From positions 62,001 through 126,000 of the forward strand of contig BRXU01000069.1 of NCBI GenBank assembly GCA_030267565.1: DNA of 64,000 bases. Direction: 5' to 3'. Below the pieces are notes generated by a model. That model searched no databases, had not been told where the DNA came from, and saw only the letters and a program-made list of their open reading frames with translations. The stretch's first letter is position 1. Each line of letters begins with the position of its first letter. The stretch is from Pleodorina starrii (taxonomy: Eukaryota; Chlorophyta; Chlorophyceae; Chlamydomonadales; Volvocaceae). Positions 1-8,626 of the stretch are shown in pieces. Position numbers and translations under genes: made by a program.

Positions 1-474
1 GGTGTGTCCGGTGCCAGAACCGAGCGACCGGGGCTGAACGCGGCGCTCTCGTTCCTGCGGGACGGCGACACCCTTGTGGTCTGGAAGCTCGACCGCCTCG
101 GCCGGTCGATGACGCATCTGCTGCAGACCGTCTCCGAACTGGAGGGGCGCGGCGTGGGCTTCCGGTCGCTCACCGAGAACATCGACACCACCACCCCCGC
201 CGGGCGGCTCGTGTTCCATATCTTCGGTGCCCTCGGCCAGTTCGAGCGGGATCTGATCCGCGAAAGGACGAATGCACGGCTCGCGGCGGCCGCGGCCCGG
301 GGCCGAAAGGGTGGCCGGCCAGCTGCCGCCACCCCCGAAAGGCTCGCGCGCGCCCGCCAGTTCATTGCGACCGGCCTCACCGTGCGCGAGGCGGCCGCAC
401 GCGTGAAGATCGGCAAGTCCGCTCTTTACGCCGCGCTCAAGGCTGATGCCGCCATCCATGAAGCGGACAAATAG
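1..474 (+). CDS. Serine recombinase (resolvase/invertase), 5' end outside window
   Basis: The frame is open from the first base, so the N-terminal part with the catalytic serine lies upstream of the window. The visible part starts with a GVSGAR segment, then VVWKLDRLGRS, carrying the two conserved arginines of the resolvase/invertase catalytic core. The long E helix (FERDLIRERTNARLAAAAARGRKGGRP) and a C-terminal Hin-type helix-turn-helix complete it. Such enzymes resolve cointegrates or invert DNA segments, often inside Tn3-type transposons. The C-terminal half looks intact and ends at a normal stop codon. Whether it belongs to a transposon cannot be decided here. Confidence 0.9.
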   Translation, partial: GVSGARTERPGLNAALSFLRDGDTLVVWKLDRLGRSMTHLLQTVSELEGRGVGFRSLTENIDTTTPAGRLVFHIFGALGQFERDLIRERTNARLAAAAARGRKGGRPAAATPERLARARQFIATGLTVREAAARVKIGKSALYAALKADAAIHEADK

Positions 475-804
475 CGCCATCAGAACCCTGCCAATTAGCG
501 CAGAAGTCTACAGGAACAGCGGGCGTAGCCGATCAAAATCTGTGTCATGCCCCGATCTGTAACAGTAGCCGCCCCTTCATTGCAAAAAATATCGGACCAT
601 TCATCTGAGATTTCGTCCTGCCAGCATTTGCTGGCCTTCAACGGGCCGGTTAAGGGGCAACCTGGCCGTCCCTTCAACGATCCCCTTGCGGACGGGAAGA
701 CCATCATGACGGAGGGACCGGAGGATGGGGCTGGACAGGGCGGACGCCGCCCGCCGCATGGCCCTGCGGCGCCCGCACCTCCACCATCAAGGGTGGCAGC
801 CGGG
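475..804. other. Intergenic stretch without a convincing gene
   Basis: Open frames on both strands here are short and have no recognisable domain. The right part (from about 705) leads into the transposase remnant that follows and may be its decayed upstream part. Confidence 0.4.
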
Positions 805-1020
805 GCGGGCCTTCCGATCCGGACCGCGCGCCGCTGGCCGGACCGCGACCGTGCGGATGGGCCGGCAGGCCCTGCACGTCCGATCCGGCCGGAAGCCGGG
901 ACGCGCATCTTCCCGAAGGAGATGGTCGAACTGATCGAGGGTCTGGCCCTTCTCGATCCGCGGCCCTCGGTTGCCAGCATCCATCGCGCCGTTGTCCAAG
1001 TGGCAGAAGAAAAGGGGGGC
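805..1020 (+). pseudogene. Remnant of a DDE-type integrase/transposase (N-terminal part)
   Basis: One frame reads ARRWPDRDRADGPAGPARP, then RIFPKEMVELIEGLALLDPRPSVASIHRAV. This matches the style of the region before the catalytic core in Mu-like/rve transposases, where a helix-turn-helix linker precedes an 'LIEGLAL..P.PSVA.IHR.V' segment. The similarity stops abruptly near 1020, just before the stop of the next minus-strand gene, and no catalytic domain follows. It is a truncated fragment. The family call rests on pattern memory only. Confidence 0.5.
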
Positions 1021-1025
1021 GAGCC

Positions 1026-2456
1026 TCACATCAGGCCCGATTGCACGAGCAGCGCCATCCCGATCGTCCACAGGGCCAGCCCTGACAGGCAGTAGAGCCC
1101 GTTCCAGCGGAAGCCCACAACCGCCGCGGGCCGTCCGACCAATGCGCCGGCATAGACCACCGTCGTCATCAGCGGCGTGAAGCCCATGACGCAGCTCCAG
1201 GTTCCCGCGAGGCACAGCGCCGCGGCCGCATCGCTCAGTCCCGGCACGTCCAGTTGCGTCACGAGGCCGCCCAGGACGGAGGCCGTGATGATCGGGTTCA
1301 CCCCTGCCGTGGCCAGCGCGAACATGGACAGGTTCAGCAGGACGACCATCTGCCAGGGCGCCCCGATCAGCGCGGCGACCAGCGCCTGCACCCGGTCGAT
1401 CGGCAGCAGTTCCAGCGCCAGCACCGACAGAAGCCCCGCCGAGGCGAAGACGCCGATCTCGGCGGCGGCCAGGGGAAAGCGCCGGATCGTCCCGGCGGTG
1501 GCGCGGCGCATCGCGGCACCCGCGCCGCCCGGACCGCCGCGCCCGATCCGCGCTGCCCAGGCCAGGCTGTAGCCCGGCACGGCGATCAGCAGCGCCTGCT
1601 GGAACTGCAGCCCGGTGGCCGCGTGCAGCCCGAAGACCAGCCCGGCCAGCAGCGCCACATGCAGCACCAGCAGCGCAACCCCGCCCTGGTCGGCGGCATC
1701 CGGCCGAGGGGCTGCCCGCGACGTCAGCGGGATGCGCGGCGCCCCCGCCCAGTCCAGAAACCAGCCCCATGCCAGGAACAGCGCCGCCGCCAGCAACCCC
1801 GCAGGCCCGATGTCGGCGTATTCCAGCCCCGGCATCGCCAGCAGCAGGGCGTTCAGCCCAAGCCCGATGGGCGACCAGAGCGGGGCCAGCGCAAAGCCCC
1901 GCAGCACGGCCGTCGTGATGCGGCGCAGCCGCCATTCCCGCAGGTCCGGGGGCAGATGGGCGCTCGTCTCCTCCAGCGACCGCCGCGTCATGTCCAGCAG
2001 CAGCGCGATGCCGCCGAGATTGATGAGGACGCCGAAGACATGACCGCCGAAGTTCATCGCCAGATAGCGCCGGCCGGGCGGGCGCGTCGTCAGGTAGCGC
2101 CCGGCGCGGACGACCTCGGGCGCCTCCGATGCCACCACCCGCAACGCCCCCAGAAGCGCCAGCAGCGCCGCCAGGAAGGCCATCCGCTCAAGCCCCCGGG
2201 ACAGGGTCTCGATGTCGATGCCGCGCAGCATCGCCGCGGCCAGCAGCAGGACGCAAAGGCCGACGGTCAACCACGTGGCGATGGTGAACTGCCGCCAGCA
2301 CAGGACAAGAAAGACCGCCAGCGCCGCGCCGGCGGTCAGGCCGATGGCGGCAGAGTGGATGAAGATGCCGGCAAGGGACGCCAGGACGACGACGATGATG
2401 CAGCCCTGTGCGACCAGCATGCGGGCCGAGCGTTCCGGCGTGGGAAGAGGCTGCAT
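1026..2456 (-). CDS. Polytopic inner-membrane protein, possible permease
   Basis: The 476-aa product is dominated by hydrophobic segments, roughly 11-12 predicted spans from residue 15 to the C-terminus. A more polar stretch near residues 115-140 and an Arg-rich loop near residues 165-185 interrupt them. No cleavable signal or soluble domain is seen. The repeated layout and the conserved-looking GVNPIITASVLGGL and GFTPLMTTVVYAGAL stretches recall large anion or tricarboxylate-type permeases, but I cannot name the family. It is transcribed divergently from the TRAP operon across a short regulatory region, so it may share the IclR control. Start chosen at the ATG that begins a short polar N-terminus before the first span. 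Confidence 0.7.
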   Translation of the reverse strand: MQPLPTPERSARMLVAQGCIIVVVLASLAGIFIHSAAIGLTAGAALAVFLVLCWRQFTIATWLTVGLCVLLLAAAMLRGIDIETLSRGLERMAFLAALLALLGALRVVASEAPEVVRAGRYLTTRPPGRRYLAMNFGGHVFGVLINLGGIALLLDMTRRSLEETSAHLPPDLREWRLRRITTAVLRGFALAPLWSPIGLGLNALLLAMPGLEYADIGPAGLLAAALFLAWGWFLDWAGAPRIPLTSRAAPRPDAADQGGVALLVLHVALLAGLVFGLHAATGLQFQQALLIAVPGYSLAWAARIGRGGPGGAGAAMRRATAGTIRRFPLAAAEIGVFASAGLLSVLALELLPIDRVQALVAALIGAPWQMVVLLNLSMFALATAGVNPIITASVLGGLVTQLDVPGLSDAAAALCLAGTWSCVMGFTPLMTTVVYAGALVGRPAAVVGFRWNGLYCLSGLALWTIGMALLVQSGLM

Positions 2457-2625
2457 TCAGGCGGGCGTCCGGGCAGCGGGCATGCGCAGCCGGCCGCGGC
2501 AGAGGCAGGCATCCTGGCCGGAAATGAAGACGACGCCCTTCCCTGCCAAGGTGAACACGACTCTTTGTCCTTTCTGCGAATCCCCGGCGTCACTCTCGCA
2601 AATTTGCTTGAGGCGACGCAAGGTT

Positions 2626-2662
2626 GTTCCATTCTACGGCACAATGTGCCATTTTTCGGAAC
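2626..2662. promoter_or_regulatory. Dyad-symmetric candidate operator upstream of dctP
   Basis: Outer arms GTTCC (2626-2630) and GGAAC (2658-2662) flank, at equal 7-base distances, a perfect inner inverted repeat GGCACA-A-TGTGCC (2638-2650). The whole 37-bp dyad ends directly before the dctP ribosome-binding site. An IclR-family regulator is encoded at the end of the same transporter operon, and IclR proteins bind such palindromes. That it is the IclR operator is inference. Confidence 0.55.
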
Positions 2663-2677
2663 GGGAGGAGAATCATC

Positions 2678-3733
2678 ATGCGCTTTCTGACGACAAGTTT
2701 CCTGACCCTCGGCCTGCTCTGCTCGGCCTCGTCCGCGGCGATGGCCATGACGCTGATCTACGGCGAGGCCGGTCCCAACCGCGGCGTGCGGGCCGAGGCC
2801 ACCCAGTGGTTCGTCGACCAGGTCGCCGAACGGACGAACGGCGAACTCACCATCGACGTGAACTGGGGCGGCGCGCTGTTTTCCGAAAAGGTCGCCGTCC
2901 AGTCGATCCGCGACGGCGTCGCCGACATGGGCTCGGTCATCGGCGTGTATTTCCCGCAGGACATGATCACCTACGGCCTGGCCGACCTGCCGATCCCGAA
3001 CCCCGACCCCTGGGTGGGCATGAAGGCCACCGACAAGCTGATGCGCGAGAACGAGCAGATCCGCGAGAACCTCGCCCGGCAGAACCTGGTCTATGTCGGC
3101 ACCTACACCACCTCGGCCGTGCAGGTCGGCTGCAAGGGCAAGACCATCGAGACCCTCGACGACGTGCGCGGGCTGAAGATCCGGGGCGTCGGCGCCTATG
3201 GCAAGGTGTTCCACGACCTGGGCGCGACGCCCGTCGACATGTCGGTCTACGAGGCTTTCCAGGGACTGGACACCGGGCTGATCGACTGCACCCAGACCTA
3301 TCCCTACCTGGTCGAGTCGCTGAAGTTCGACGAGGTCTTCGACAGCTATACCGAGATCGACTTCGGCCAGATCGGCGCCCTGGGCATCATGATGAACAAG
3401 GACAGCTTCGATTCGCTGACGCCCGAGCAGCAGCAGGCGATCATGACCGCGGGCGAAGAGCTGGCCGATGAATTCGGGCGCATCCTGACCGACGCGAACG
3501 CCCGGTCCGTCAAGATCCTCGAGGACAAGGGCACGCCCATCCTGAAGATCTCGGACGAGGATCGCGCGCGGCTGGCCGAAAGCGGGCAGAAATACATCGA
3601 CGAATGGGTCCAGCGGGCCGATGCCGCGGGCCTGGATGGCCAGGGCCTCGTGGATCGGTACACCGCGCTGATCGGCGAATTCACCGCGCTGCGCGACGAG
3701 CAGGGCTATCCCTGGGCCGCGCAGGCCAACTGA
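2678..3733 (+). CDS. dctP: TRAP transporter solute-binding protein (DctP family)
   Basis: The 351-aa protein starts with a typical signal peptide (residues 1-23, MRFLTTSFLTLG...AMA), so the mature protein is periplasmic. The rest follows the DctP fold: an early GP.RG segment, the hinge-proximal region 'LKIRGVGAYGKVFHDLGATPVDMSVYEAFQ', and a helix-rich C-terminus. It captures an organic acid and hands it to the DctQM membrane subunits. The start is set at ATG 2678 because GGGAGGAG lies 6-14 bases upstream; an in-frame ATG at 2624 would put a non-signal stretch in front of the signal peptide. First gene of a long plus-strand block. The substrate is not readable from sequence; the neighbours point to a dicarboxylate or a cyclic or aromatic carboxylate. 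Confidence 0.93.
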   Translation: MRFLTTSFLTLGLLCSASSAAMAMTLIYGEAGPNRGVRAEATQWFVDQVAERTNGELTIDVNWGGALFSEKVAVQSIRDGVADMGSVIGVYFPQDMITYGLADLPIPNPDPWVGMKATDKLMRENEQIRENLARQNLVYVGTYTTSAVQVGCKGKTIETLDDVRGLKIRGVGAYGKVFHDLGATPVDMSVYEAFQGLDTGLIDCTQTYPYLVESLKFDEVFDSYTEIDFGQIGALGIMMNKDSFDSLTPEQQQAIMTAGEELADEFGRILTDANARSVKILEDKGTPILKISDEDRARLAESGQKYIDEWVQRADAAGLDGQGLVDRYTALIGEFTALRDEQGYPWAAQAN

Positions 3734-3801
3734 CCGCATATCCCCCGAACCCCGCCGGGCGCGCCCGCCCCGGTCAGAAGCGCGCGCCCCGCCCATCCTC
3801 C

Positions 3802-3828
3802 CGGTCCCGCCCCGACGCGGCGGGACCG
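3802..3828 (+). promoter_or_regulatory. GC-rich hairpin between dctP and dctQ
   Basis: Arms CGGTCCCGCC (3802-3811) and GGCGGGACCG (3819-3828) can form a perfect 10-bp stem with a 7-base loop, 29 bases before the dctQ start. There is no U-tract, so it is more likely an mRNA-stabilising or attenuating structure that keeps dctP expression above dctQM than a true terminator. Confidence 0.5.
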
Positions 3829-3857
3829 CAGCCCGACTGAACCCGGAGGTCCCGGCC

Positions 3858-4370
3858 ATGAAGGCCATCGAACGCATCATGCTTGAATTCGCGGTCGTCT
3901 CGACGCTGGCCCTGGCGCTGGCGATCACCGCCAACGTGCTGGGACGGCAGTTCTTCGGCCTGGCCGTGCCGGACATCGTCATCATCGTCCGCGAGCTGAT
4001 GATCCCCACCATCGTCTTTCCGCTGGCGGCGGCGACGGCCAACCGCGCCCATATCGCCGTGACCTTCGTCACCGACCGCATGTCGCCCCGCACCCGGGGC
4101 AGGCTGATCATCTTCGGCTGGTTCGTGGCGCTGCTGGCGATGCTGCCGCTGCTTTATGCAAGCTGGCGCAACCTTTCGGGGTCCTGGGCCTCGGGCGAGT
4201 TCTACGACGGGCTTCTGGGCATCCCGCGCTGGCCGATGAAGCTGGCCTTCCTGCTGGGTCTTCTGATGATGACGATCCGCCTGGTCCTGGTCGCGCTGGA
4301 GGACATCTCGCAACTGCGCCGCACCGGCACCGTCACCGTTCCCAGCCACGCCGAAGAGGAGTCTGTCTGA
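3858..4370 (+). CDS. dctQ: TRAP transporter small permease (DctQ family)
   Basis: The 170-aa protein has four hydrophobic segments (about residues 7-30, 42-60, 82-100 and 127-146), the usual DctQ topology and length. It sits in the inner membrane and docks with DctM. The conserved 'N..GR' motif after the first span (ANVLGRQFF) is present. A GGAGG-type ribosome-binding site precedes the ATG. Spacing to dctM is one base. Confidence 0.92.
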   Translation: MKAIERIMLEFAVVSTLALALAITANVLGRQFFGLAVPDIVIIVRELMIPTIVFPLAAATANRAHIAVTFVTDRMSPRTRGRLIIFGWFVALLAMLPLLYASWRNLSGSWASGEFYDGLLGIPRWPMKLAFLLGLLMMTIRLVLVALEDISQLRRTGTVTVPSHAEEESV

Positions 4371-4371
4371 G

Positions 4372-5709
4372 ATGGACGCATCCACCATCGGACTTGTCGC
4401 CTTCGGGCTGGTCATCCTTCTTCTGGCGCTGCGCGTGCCGATCGCCTTCGTGCTGGCGGGCGTGGCCACCGCGGGCACCTTCCTGATCTATGCCTTCCGC
4501 ACCGGCAGCTTCATGCCGGAACGCGCCATCAACCCGACCTCGTCGATGGTCGTGAACAGCTTCTTCGAGCTGATCCATTCCTACGACCTGTCGATGATCC
4601 CGCTGTTCGTGGCCCTGGGCAACATCGCCTATCACACCGGCATCACCACCCGCATCTACGACGCCGCCAACGTCTGGCTGCGCGGCGTGCCGGGGGGGGT
4701 CAGCGTCGCCTCGCTGATGGGCTGCGCGGGGTTCTCGGCGATCTCGGGCTCGTCCATCGCCTGCGCCTCGACCATGGGACGCATCTGCGTGCCCGAGATG
4801 CTGCGGCTGGGCTACAATCCGAAGCTGGCCACCGCCTCGGTCGCGGCGGGCGGCACGCTGGGCTCGCTGATCCCGCCCTCGGTGCTGTTCATCCTTTACG
4901 GCATCTTCACCGAGACCTCGATCAGCAAGCTGTTCCTGGCCGGCATCCTGCCGGGGCTGCTGACGCTGCTGGGCTACATCATCGTCGTGATGTGGTGGAC
5001 CTCGCGCGATCCAAGCGCCGCGCCGGTCGATCCCCGGCCCGTCGCCAGGGGCGACCGCCTCAGGGCGGCGCTGTCGGCATGGCCCGCCTTGGTGCTGTTC
5101 ACGGTCATCATCGGCGGCATCTACGGCGGCATCTTCACCGCCACCGAGGCCGCGGCGATCAGCGTCGTGCTGACCATCCTGATCGGCTTCTTCGAAGGCT
5201 CGCTGACGCCCGGCTCGATGTGGTCGGCCATCCGCGACAGCCTGATCCAGACCGCGGCCATCTTCCTGATCGCGGCCTGCGCCAAGATCTTCGTGTCCTT
5301 CGTCGCGCTGACCGGGGCGGCGGGGATGGTGTCGCAATGGGTGGCCGAGGCGGGGCTGTCGCCGCTGATGCTGATGGTGGCGATCTCGGCGCTTTACCTC
5401 TTCCTGGGGATGTTCCTCGATCCCGTGGGCATCATCGTGCTGACCCTGCCCTTCGTGATCCCGATGGTCGACCACATGGGCATGGACCTGATCTGGTTCG
5501 GCGTCATCGTGGTCAAGCTGCTGGAAATCGGGCTGATCACGCCCCCGGTCGGGCTGAACGTCTTCGTCATCGGCAACGTCACCGGGCGCGGCATCACCGT
5601 CGACCAGATCTTCGCCGGCGTGATGCGCTTCCTGGCCATGGACATCGTGGTGCTGGGCATCCTGATCCTGGTGCCGGCGATCTCGACCGTCATCCCGAAC
5701 GGGCTGTGA
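4372..5709 (+). CDS. dctM: TRAP transporter large permease (DctM family)
   Basis: The 445-aa polytopic membrane protein, with about 12 spans, is the sodium-coupled transport subunit. Typical DctM stretches are visible: 'VPGGVSVASLMGCAGFSAISGSS', 'GGTLGSLIPPSVLFILYG', 'LGMFLDPVGIIVLTLPFVIP' and 'EIGLITPPVGLNVFV'. Length is normal for the family. It follows dctQ by one base and is followed by the IclR gene after eight bases, so all four genes are probably one transcript. Confidence 0.95.
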   Translation: MDASTIGLVAFGLVILLLALRVPIAFVLAGVATAGTFLIYAFRTGSFMPERAINPTSSMVVNSFFELIHSYDLSMIPLFVALGNIAYHTGITTRIYDAANVWLRGVPGGVSVASLMGCAGFSAISGSSIACASTMGRICVPEMLRLGYNPKLATASVAAGGTLGSLIPPSVLFILYGIFTETSISKLFLAGILPGLLTLLGYIIVVMWWTSRDPSAAPVDPRPVARGDRLRAALSAWPALVLFTVIIGGIYGGIFTATEAAAISVVLTILIGFFEGSLTPGSMWSAIRDSLIQTAAIFLIAACAKIFVSFVALTGAAGMVSQWVAEAGLSPLMLMVAISALYLFLGMFLDPVGIIVLTLPFVIPMVDHMGMDLIWFGVIVVKLLEIGLITPPVGLNVFVIGNVTGRGITVDQIFAGVMRFLAMDIVVLGILILVPAISTVIPNGL

Positions 5710-5717
5710 GGCGGGCG

Positions 5718-6509
5718 ATGGCGGACTTGAACGATCCCCGTTTCGCGACGACCCTGGCCCGGGGGCTGTCGGTCCTGCGCGCCTTCCGCGTCACCGACGA
5801 CGGGCTGAGCAATGCCGAGATCGCGCAGCGCACGGGTCTGCCGAAATCGACGGTGTCGCGGCTGACCTTCACCCTGGGGCAACTGGGCTACCTGGTCCAG
5901 TCGCCCCGCGACGACCGCTTCCGGCCCGGACCGACGCTGGTGGCGGTGGGCCATGTGGCGGCGGCCTCGCTGTCCTTCCTGGTTCCGGCGCATGAGCTGA
6001 TGCGCCGGCTGGCCGAGGAAACCGGGACGCTGGTGGTCCTTGCGGTCCGGGATGGCGACAAGCTGGTCCTGATCCGCACCTGGCGGCCGACCCGCGTGGC
6101 CTCGATCTGGCTTGAGGTCGGGCAGCGGGTTCCGCTGCAGCCCTTCTCGTCCTGGCGGGCCTTCATCGCCGCGGCGCGGCCCGCCGAGATCGAACGGATC
6201 GCCGCCGAGCGCCTGCCGGGCCTTGAGGCGCTGCTGGCCGACAGGCCCCAGGCGCTTGCCGACATGGCGCTGCAGGGCTTCATCTCGACCCCCGCGGGCA
6301 GCGGGATGACGGCCGCCTACAACGCGGTTTCCGTGCCCTTCCGCAGCGGCAACCTGGCCGAGCCCGTCGTCTTCACCTGCGGCGCGCTGCCCGCCGAGGC
6401 TTCGGTCGAGCGCATGGAGACCGAGGTCGGCCCCCGTCTTGCCGCCGCGGTCCGCACCCTGGAACGATTGACCGGACAGGCCCCTGGCCCCGTCCGCATG
6501 GAGGCCTGA
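5718..6509 (+). CDS. IclR-family transcriptional regulator
   Basis: The 263-aa protein has an N-terminal winged helix-turn-helix (about residues 10-65, 'GLSVLRAFRVTDDGLSNAEIAQRTGLPKSTVSRLTFTL'). An IclR effector-binding domain follows (about 75-255), with LVVLAVRDGDKLVLIRTW and a C-terminal 'FRSGNLAEPVVFTCGALPAE' in place of the usual GP..R segment. ATG 5718 is chosen because it opens directly on the helix-turn-helix domain; the frame is open far upstream within dctM but is noncoding there. It probably senses the imported acid or its CoA derivative and controls the TRAP and beta-oxidation genes through the dyad before dctP. Confidence 0.93.
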   Translation: MADLNDPRFATTLARGLSVLRAFRVTDDGLSNAEIAQRTGLPKSTVSRLTFTLGQLGYLVQSPRDDRFRPGPTLVAVGHVAAASLSFLVPAHELMRRLAEETGTLVVLAVRDGDKLVLIRTWRPTRVASIWLEVGQRVPLQPFSSWRAFIAAARPAEIERIAAERLPGLEALLADRPQALADMALQGFISTPAGSGMTAAYNAVSVPFRSGNLAEPVVFTCGALPAEASVERMETEVGPRLAAAVRTLERLTGQAPGPVRMEA

Positions 6510-6511
6510 GC

Positions 6512-8626
6512 ATGGCTGGACAGACCCCCGTCACCTATCACCGCGAGGGCGGGATCGCCTTCATCGAAATCGACAACCCGCCGGTCAACGCCCTGTCCGC
6601 GGCGGTGCGGCAGGGACTGGCCGAGGCCGTCGCCCGCCTGGCCGATGACCCCGAGGCGCGGATCGCCGTGCTGTTCTGCGCCGGGCGCACCTTCATCGCG
6701 GGGGCCGACATCTCCGAATTCGGCAAGCCGCCGGTGCCGCCGGCCCTTCCCGACGTCATCGCCGCCATCGAGGCGTCCGAAAAGCCCGTGGTCGCGGCGC
6801 TGCACGGCACGGTGCTGGGCGGCGGGCTGGAGGTCGCCCTGGGCGCCCATCACCGGGTCGCCCTGCCCGGCACCCGGATGGGCCTGCCCGAGGTGACGCT
6901 GGGATTGCTGCCCGGCGCGGGCGGCACCCAGCGGCTGCCGCGCGCGGTGGGCATGGAGGCGGCGATCGACCTGATCACCTCGGGCCGCCAGATCGGCGCG
7001 GACGAGGCGCTGCGGCTGGGGCTGATCGACGCCCTGGCCGAAGGGACCGACCCCCGCGCGGCAGGCGAGGCCGAGGCGCGGCGGCTGCTGGATCAAGGGG
7101 CCGGACCCCGCCGCCTGGGCGAAGCCGATGCCCCGGCGGTGGATGCGGCGGTGGTCGGGGAATGGCGCCGGAAGGTGGCGAAATCCGCCCGCGGGCAGGT
7201 GGCCCCGCCCCGCGCGCTGGATACCATCATCGAGGGCCTTGCGCTGCCCTTCGCCCAGGGCATGGCGCATGAGCGCCGCGCCTTCATGGACCTGATGCAG
7301 ACGCCCGAGCGCGGGGCGCTGATCCACGCCTTCTTCGCCGAGCGCCGCGCCGCGCAGGCCGACGGCCTGGCCGGCGTGAAGCCGCGGGACGTGAACCGCG
7401 TCGGCATCATCGGCGGCGGCACCATGGGCCAGGGCATCGCCGCCGCCGCGCTGACGGCGGGGCTGGACGTGACGCTGGTCGAACGCGACGACGCCGCGGC
7501 CGAAAAGGCCGCCGCGGGCATCGGCCGGATGCTGGAAGGCGCCGTCAAGCGCGGCAAGCTGGCCGCGGACGCGCGCGAGCGGATGCTGTCGCAGGCGTTC
7601 CGCGCCGTTGCCACCTATGACGCGCTGGCCGAGGCCGATCTGGTGATCGAGGCGGTGTTCGAGAACATCGACGTCAAGCGCGAGGTGTTCCGCGCCCTCG
7701 ACGGCATCTGCCGCCCCGGCGCGGTTCTGGCGACCAACACCTCGTATCTGGACGTGAACCTGATCGCCGATGCCACCGCGCGCCCGCAGGACGTGATCGG
7801 GCTGCATTTCTTCTCGCCCGCCAATGTCATGCGGCTGCTTGAGATCGTCGTGGCCGACCGCACCGCCCCGGACGTGGTGGCGACCGCCTTTGCGCTGGCC
7901 AAGCGGATGGGCAAGATCGGCGTGCGCTCGGGCGTCTGCGACGGCTTCATCGGCAACCGGATGCTGTCGGCCTATCGCACGGCCGCCGACCACATGGTGC
8001 TGGACGGGGCCTCGCCCTATCAGGTCGACCAGGCGATCGTCGGCTTCGGCTTCCCGATGGGGCCCTATCAGGTGGGCGACCTCGCGGGGCTGGACATCGG
8101 TTACGCCACCCGCCAGCGCAAGGCGCCGACCCGCGATCCGCGCGAGCGGGTGCCCGTCTTCGCCGACCGGCTGGCCGAGGCGGGACGCCTGGGCCGCAAG
8201 ACCGGGCGCGGCTATTACATCTATGACGAAGACAGCCCGCAGGGACGTCCCGACCCGGAAATGGCGGAGATGCTGGACGGCATCCGCCGCGATCTGGGCA
8301 TCACCCCGCGCGGCTTCACGCCCGAGGAGATCCAGTCCCGCTACATGGCGGCGATGGTGAACGAAGGGGCGAAGATCCTCGACGAAGGCATCGCCGCGCG
8401 GGCCTCGGATATCGACGTGGTGCTGCTGCACGGCTACGGCTTCCCGCGCTGGAAGGGCGGCCCGATGCATTGGGCCGACGCGCAGGGGCTGGACCGCATC
8501 GCGGCCGACATCGCCCGCTTCGCCCAGGAAGACCCATATTTCTGGCAGGTTTCCCCCTTGCTGGCCCGGCTTGCGGACCAGGGCGGGAAGCTTGCCGACG
8601 CGAACACCGGAAAGGATGCGACATGA
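6512..8626 (+). CDS. Bifunctional enoyl-CoA hydratase / 3-hydroxyacyl-CoA dehydrogenase (PimF/FadB type)
   Basis: The 704-aa fusion has an N-terminal crotonase domain (residues 1-190) with both catalytic glutamates in place: E107 in GGGLEVAL and E127 in GLPEVTLG. A Rossmann NAD-binding domain begins near residue 297 (VGIIGGGTMGQGIA). Two C-terminal helical domains carry the catalytic-type 'HFFSPANVMRLLEIV' and 'GFIGNRM' motifs. It hydrates 2-enoyl-CoA and oxidises the 3-hydroxy product with NAD. The length matches FadB/PimF proteins. It lies two bases after iclR and overlaps the thiolase start by four bases (ATGA). The neighbours suggest dicarboxyl-CoA substrates, as for PimF of Rhodopseudomonas; a general fatty-acid role cannot be excluded. 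Confidence 0.93.
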   Translation: MAGQTPVTYHREGGIAFIEIDNPPVNALSAAVRQGLAEAVARLADDPEARIAVLFCAGRTFIAGADISEFGKPPVPPALPDVIAAIEASEKPVVAALHGTVLGGGLEVALGAHHRVALPGTRMGLPEVTLGLLPGAGGTQRLPRAVGMEAAIDLITSGRQIGADEALRLGLIDALAEGTDPRAAGEAEARRLLDQGAGPRRLGEADAPAVDAAVVGEWRRKVAKSARGQVAPPRALDTIIEGLALPFAQGMAHERRAFMDLMQTPERGALIHAFFAERRAAQADGLAGVKPRDVNRVGIIGGGTMGQGIAAAALTAGLDVTLVERDDAAAEKAAAGIGRMLEGAVKRGKLAADARERMLSQAFRAVATYDALAEADLVIEAVFENIDVKREVFRALDGICRPGAVLATNTSYLDVNLIADATARPQDVIGLHFFSPANVMRLLEIVVADRTAPDVVATAFALAKRMGKIGVRSGVCDGFIGNRMLSAYRTAADHMVLDGASPYQVDQAIVGFGFPMGPYQVGDLAGLDIGYATRQRKAPTRDPRERVPVFADRLAEAGRLGRKTGRGYYIYDEDSPQGRPDPEMAEMLDGIRRDLGITPRGFTPEEIQSRYMAAMVNEGAKILDEGIAARASDIDVVLLHGYGFPRWKGGPMHWADAQGLDRIAADIARFAQEDPYFWQVSPLLARLADQGGKLADANTGKDAT

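Noticed and set aside
1254..2690. 478-codon plus-strand frame opposite the membrane protein
   Set aside because: Gln/Arg/Pro-rich shadow of the hydrophobic minus-strand gene.
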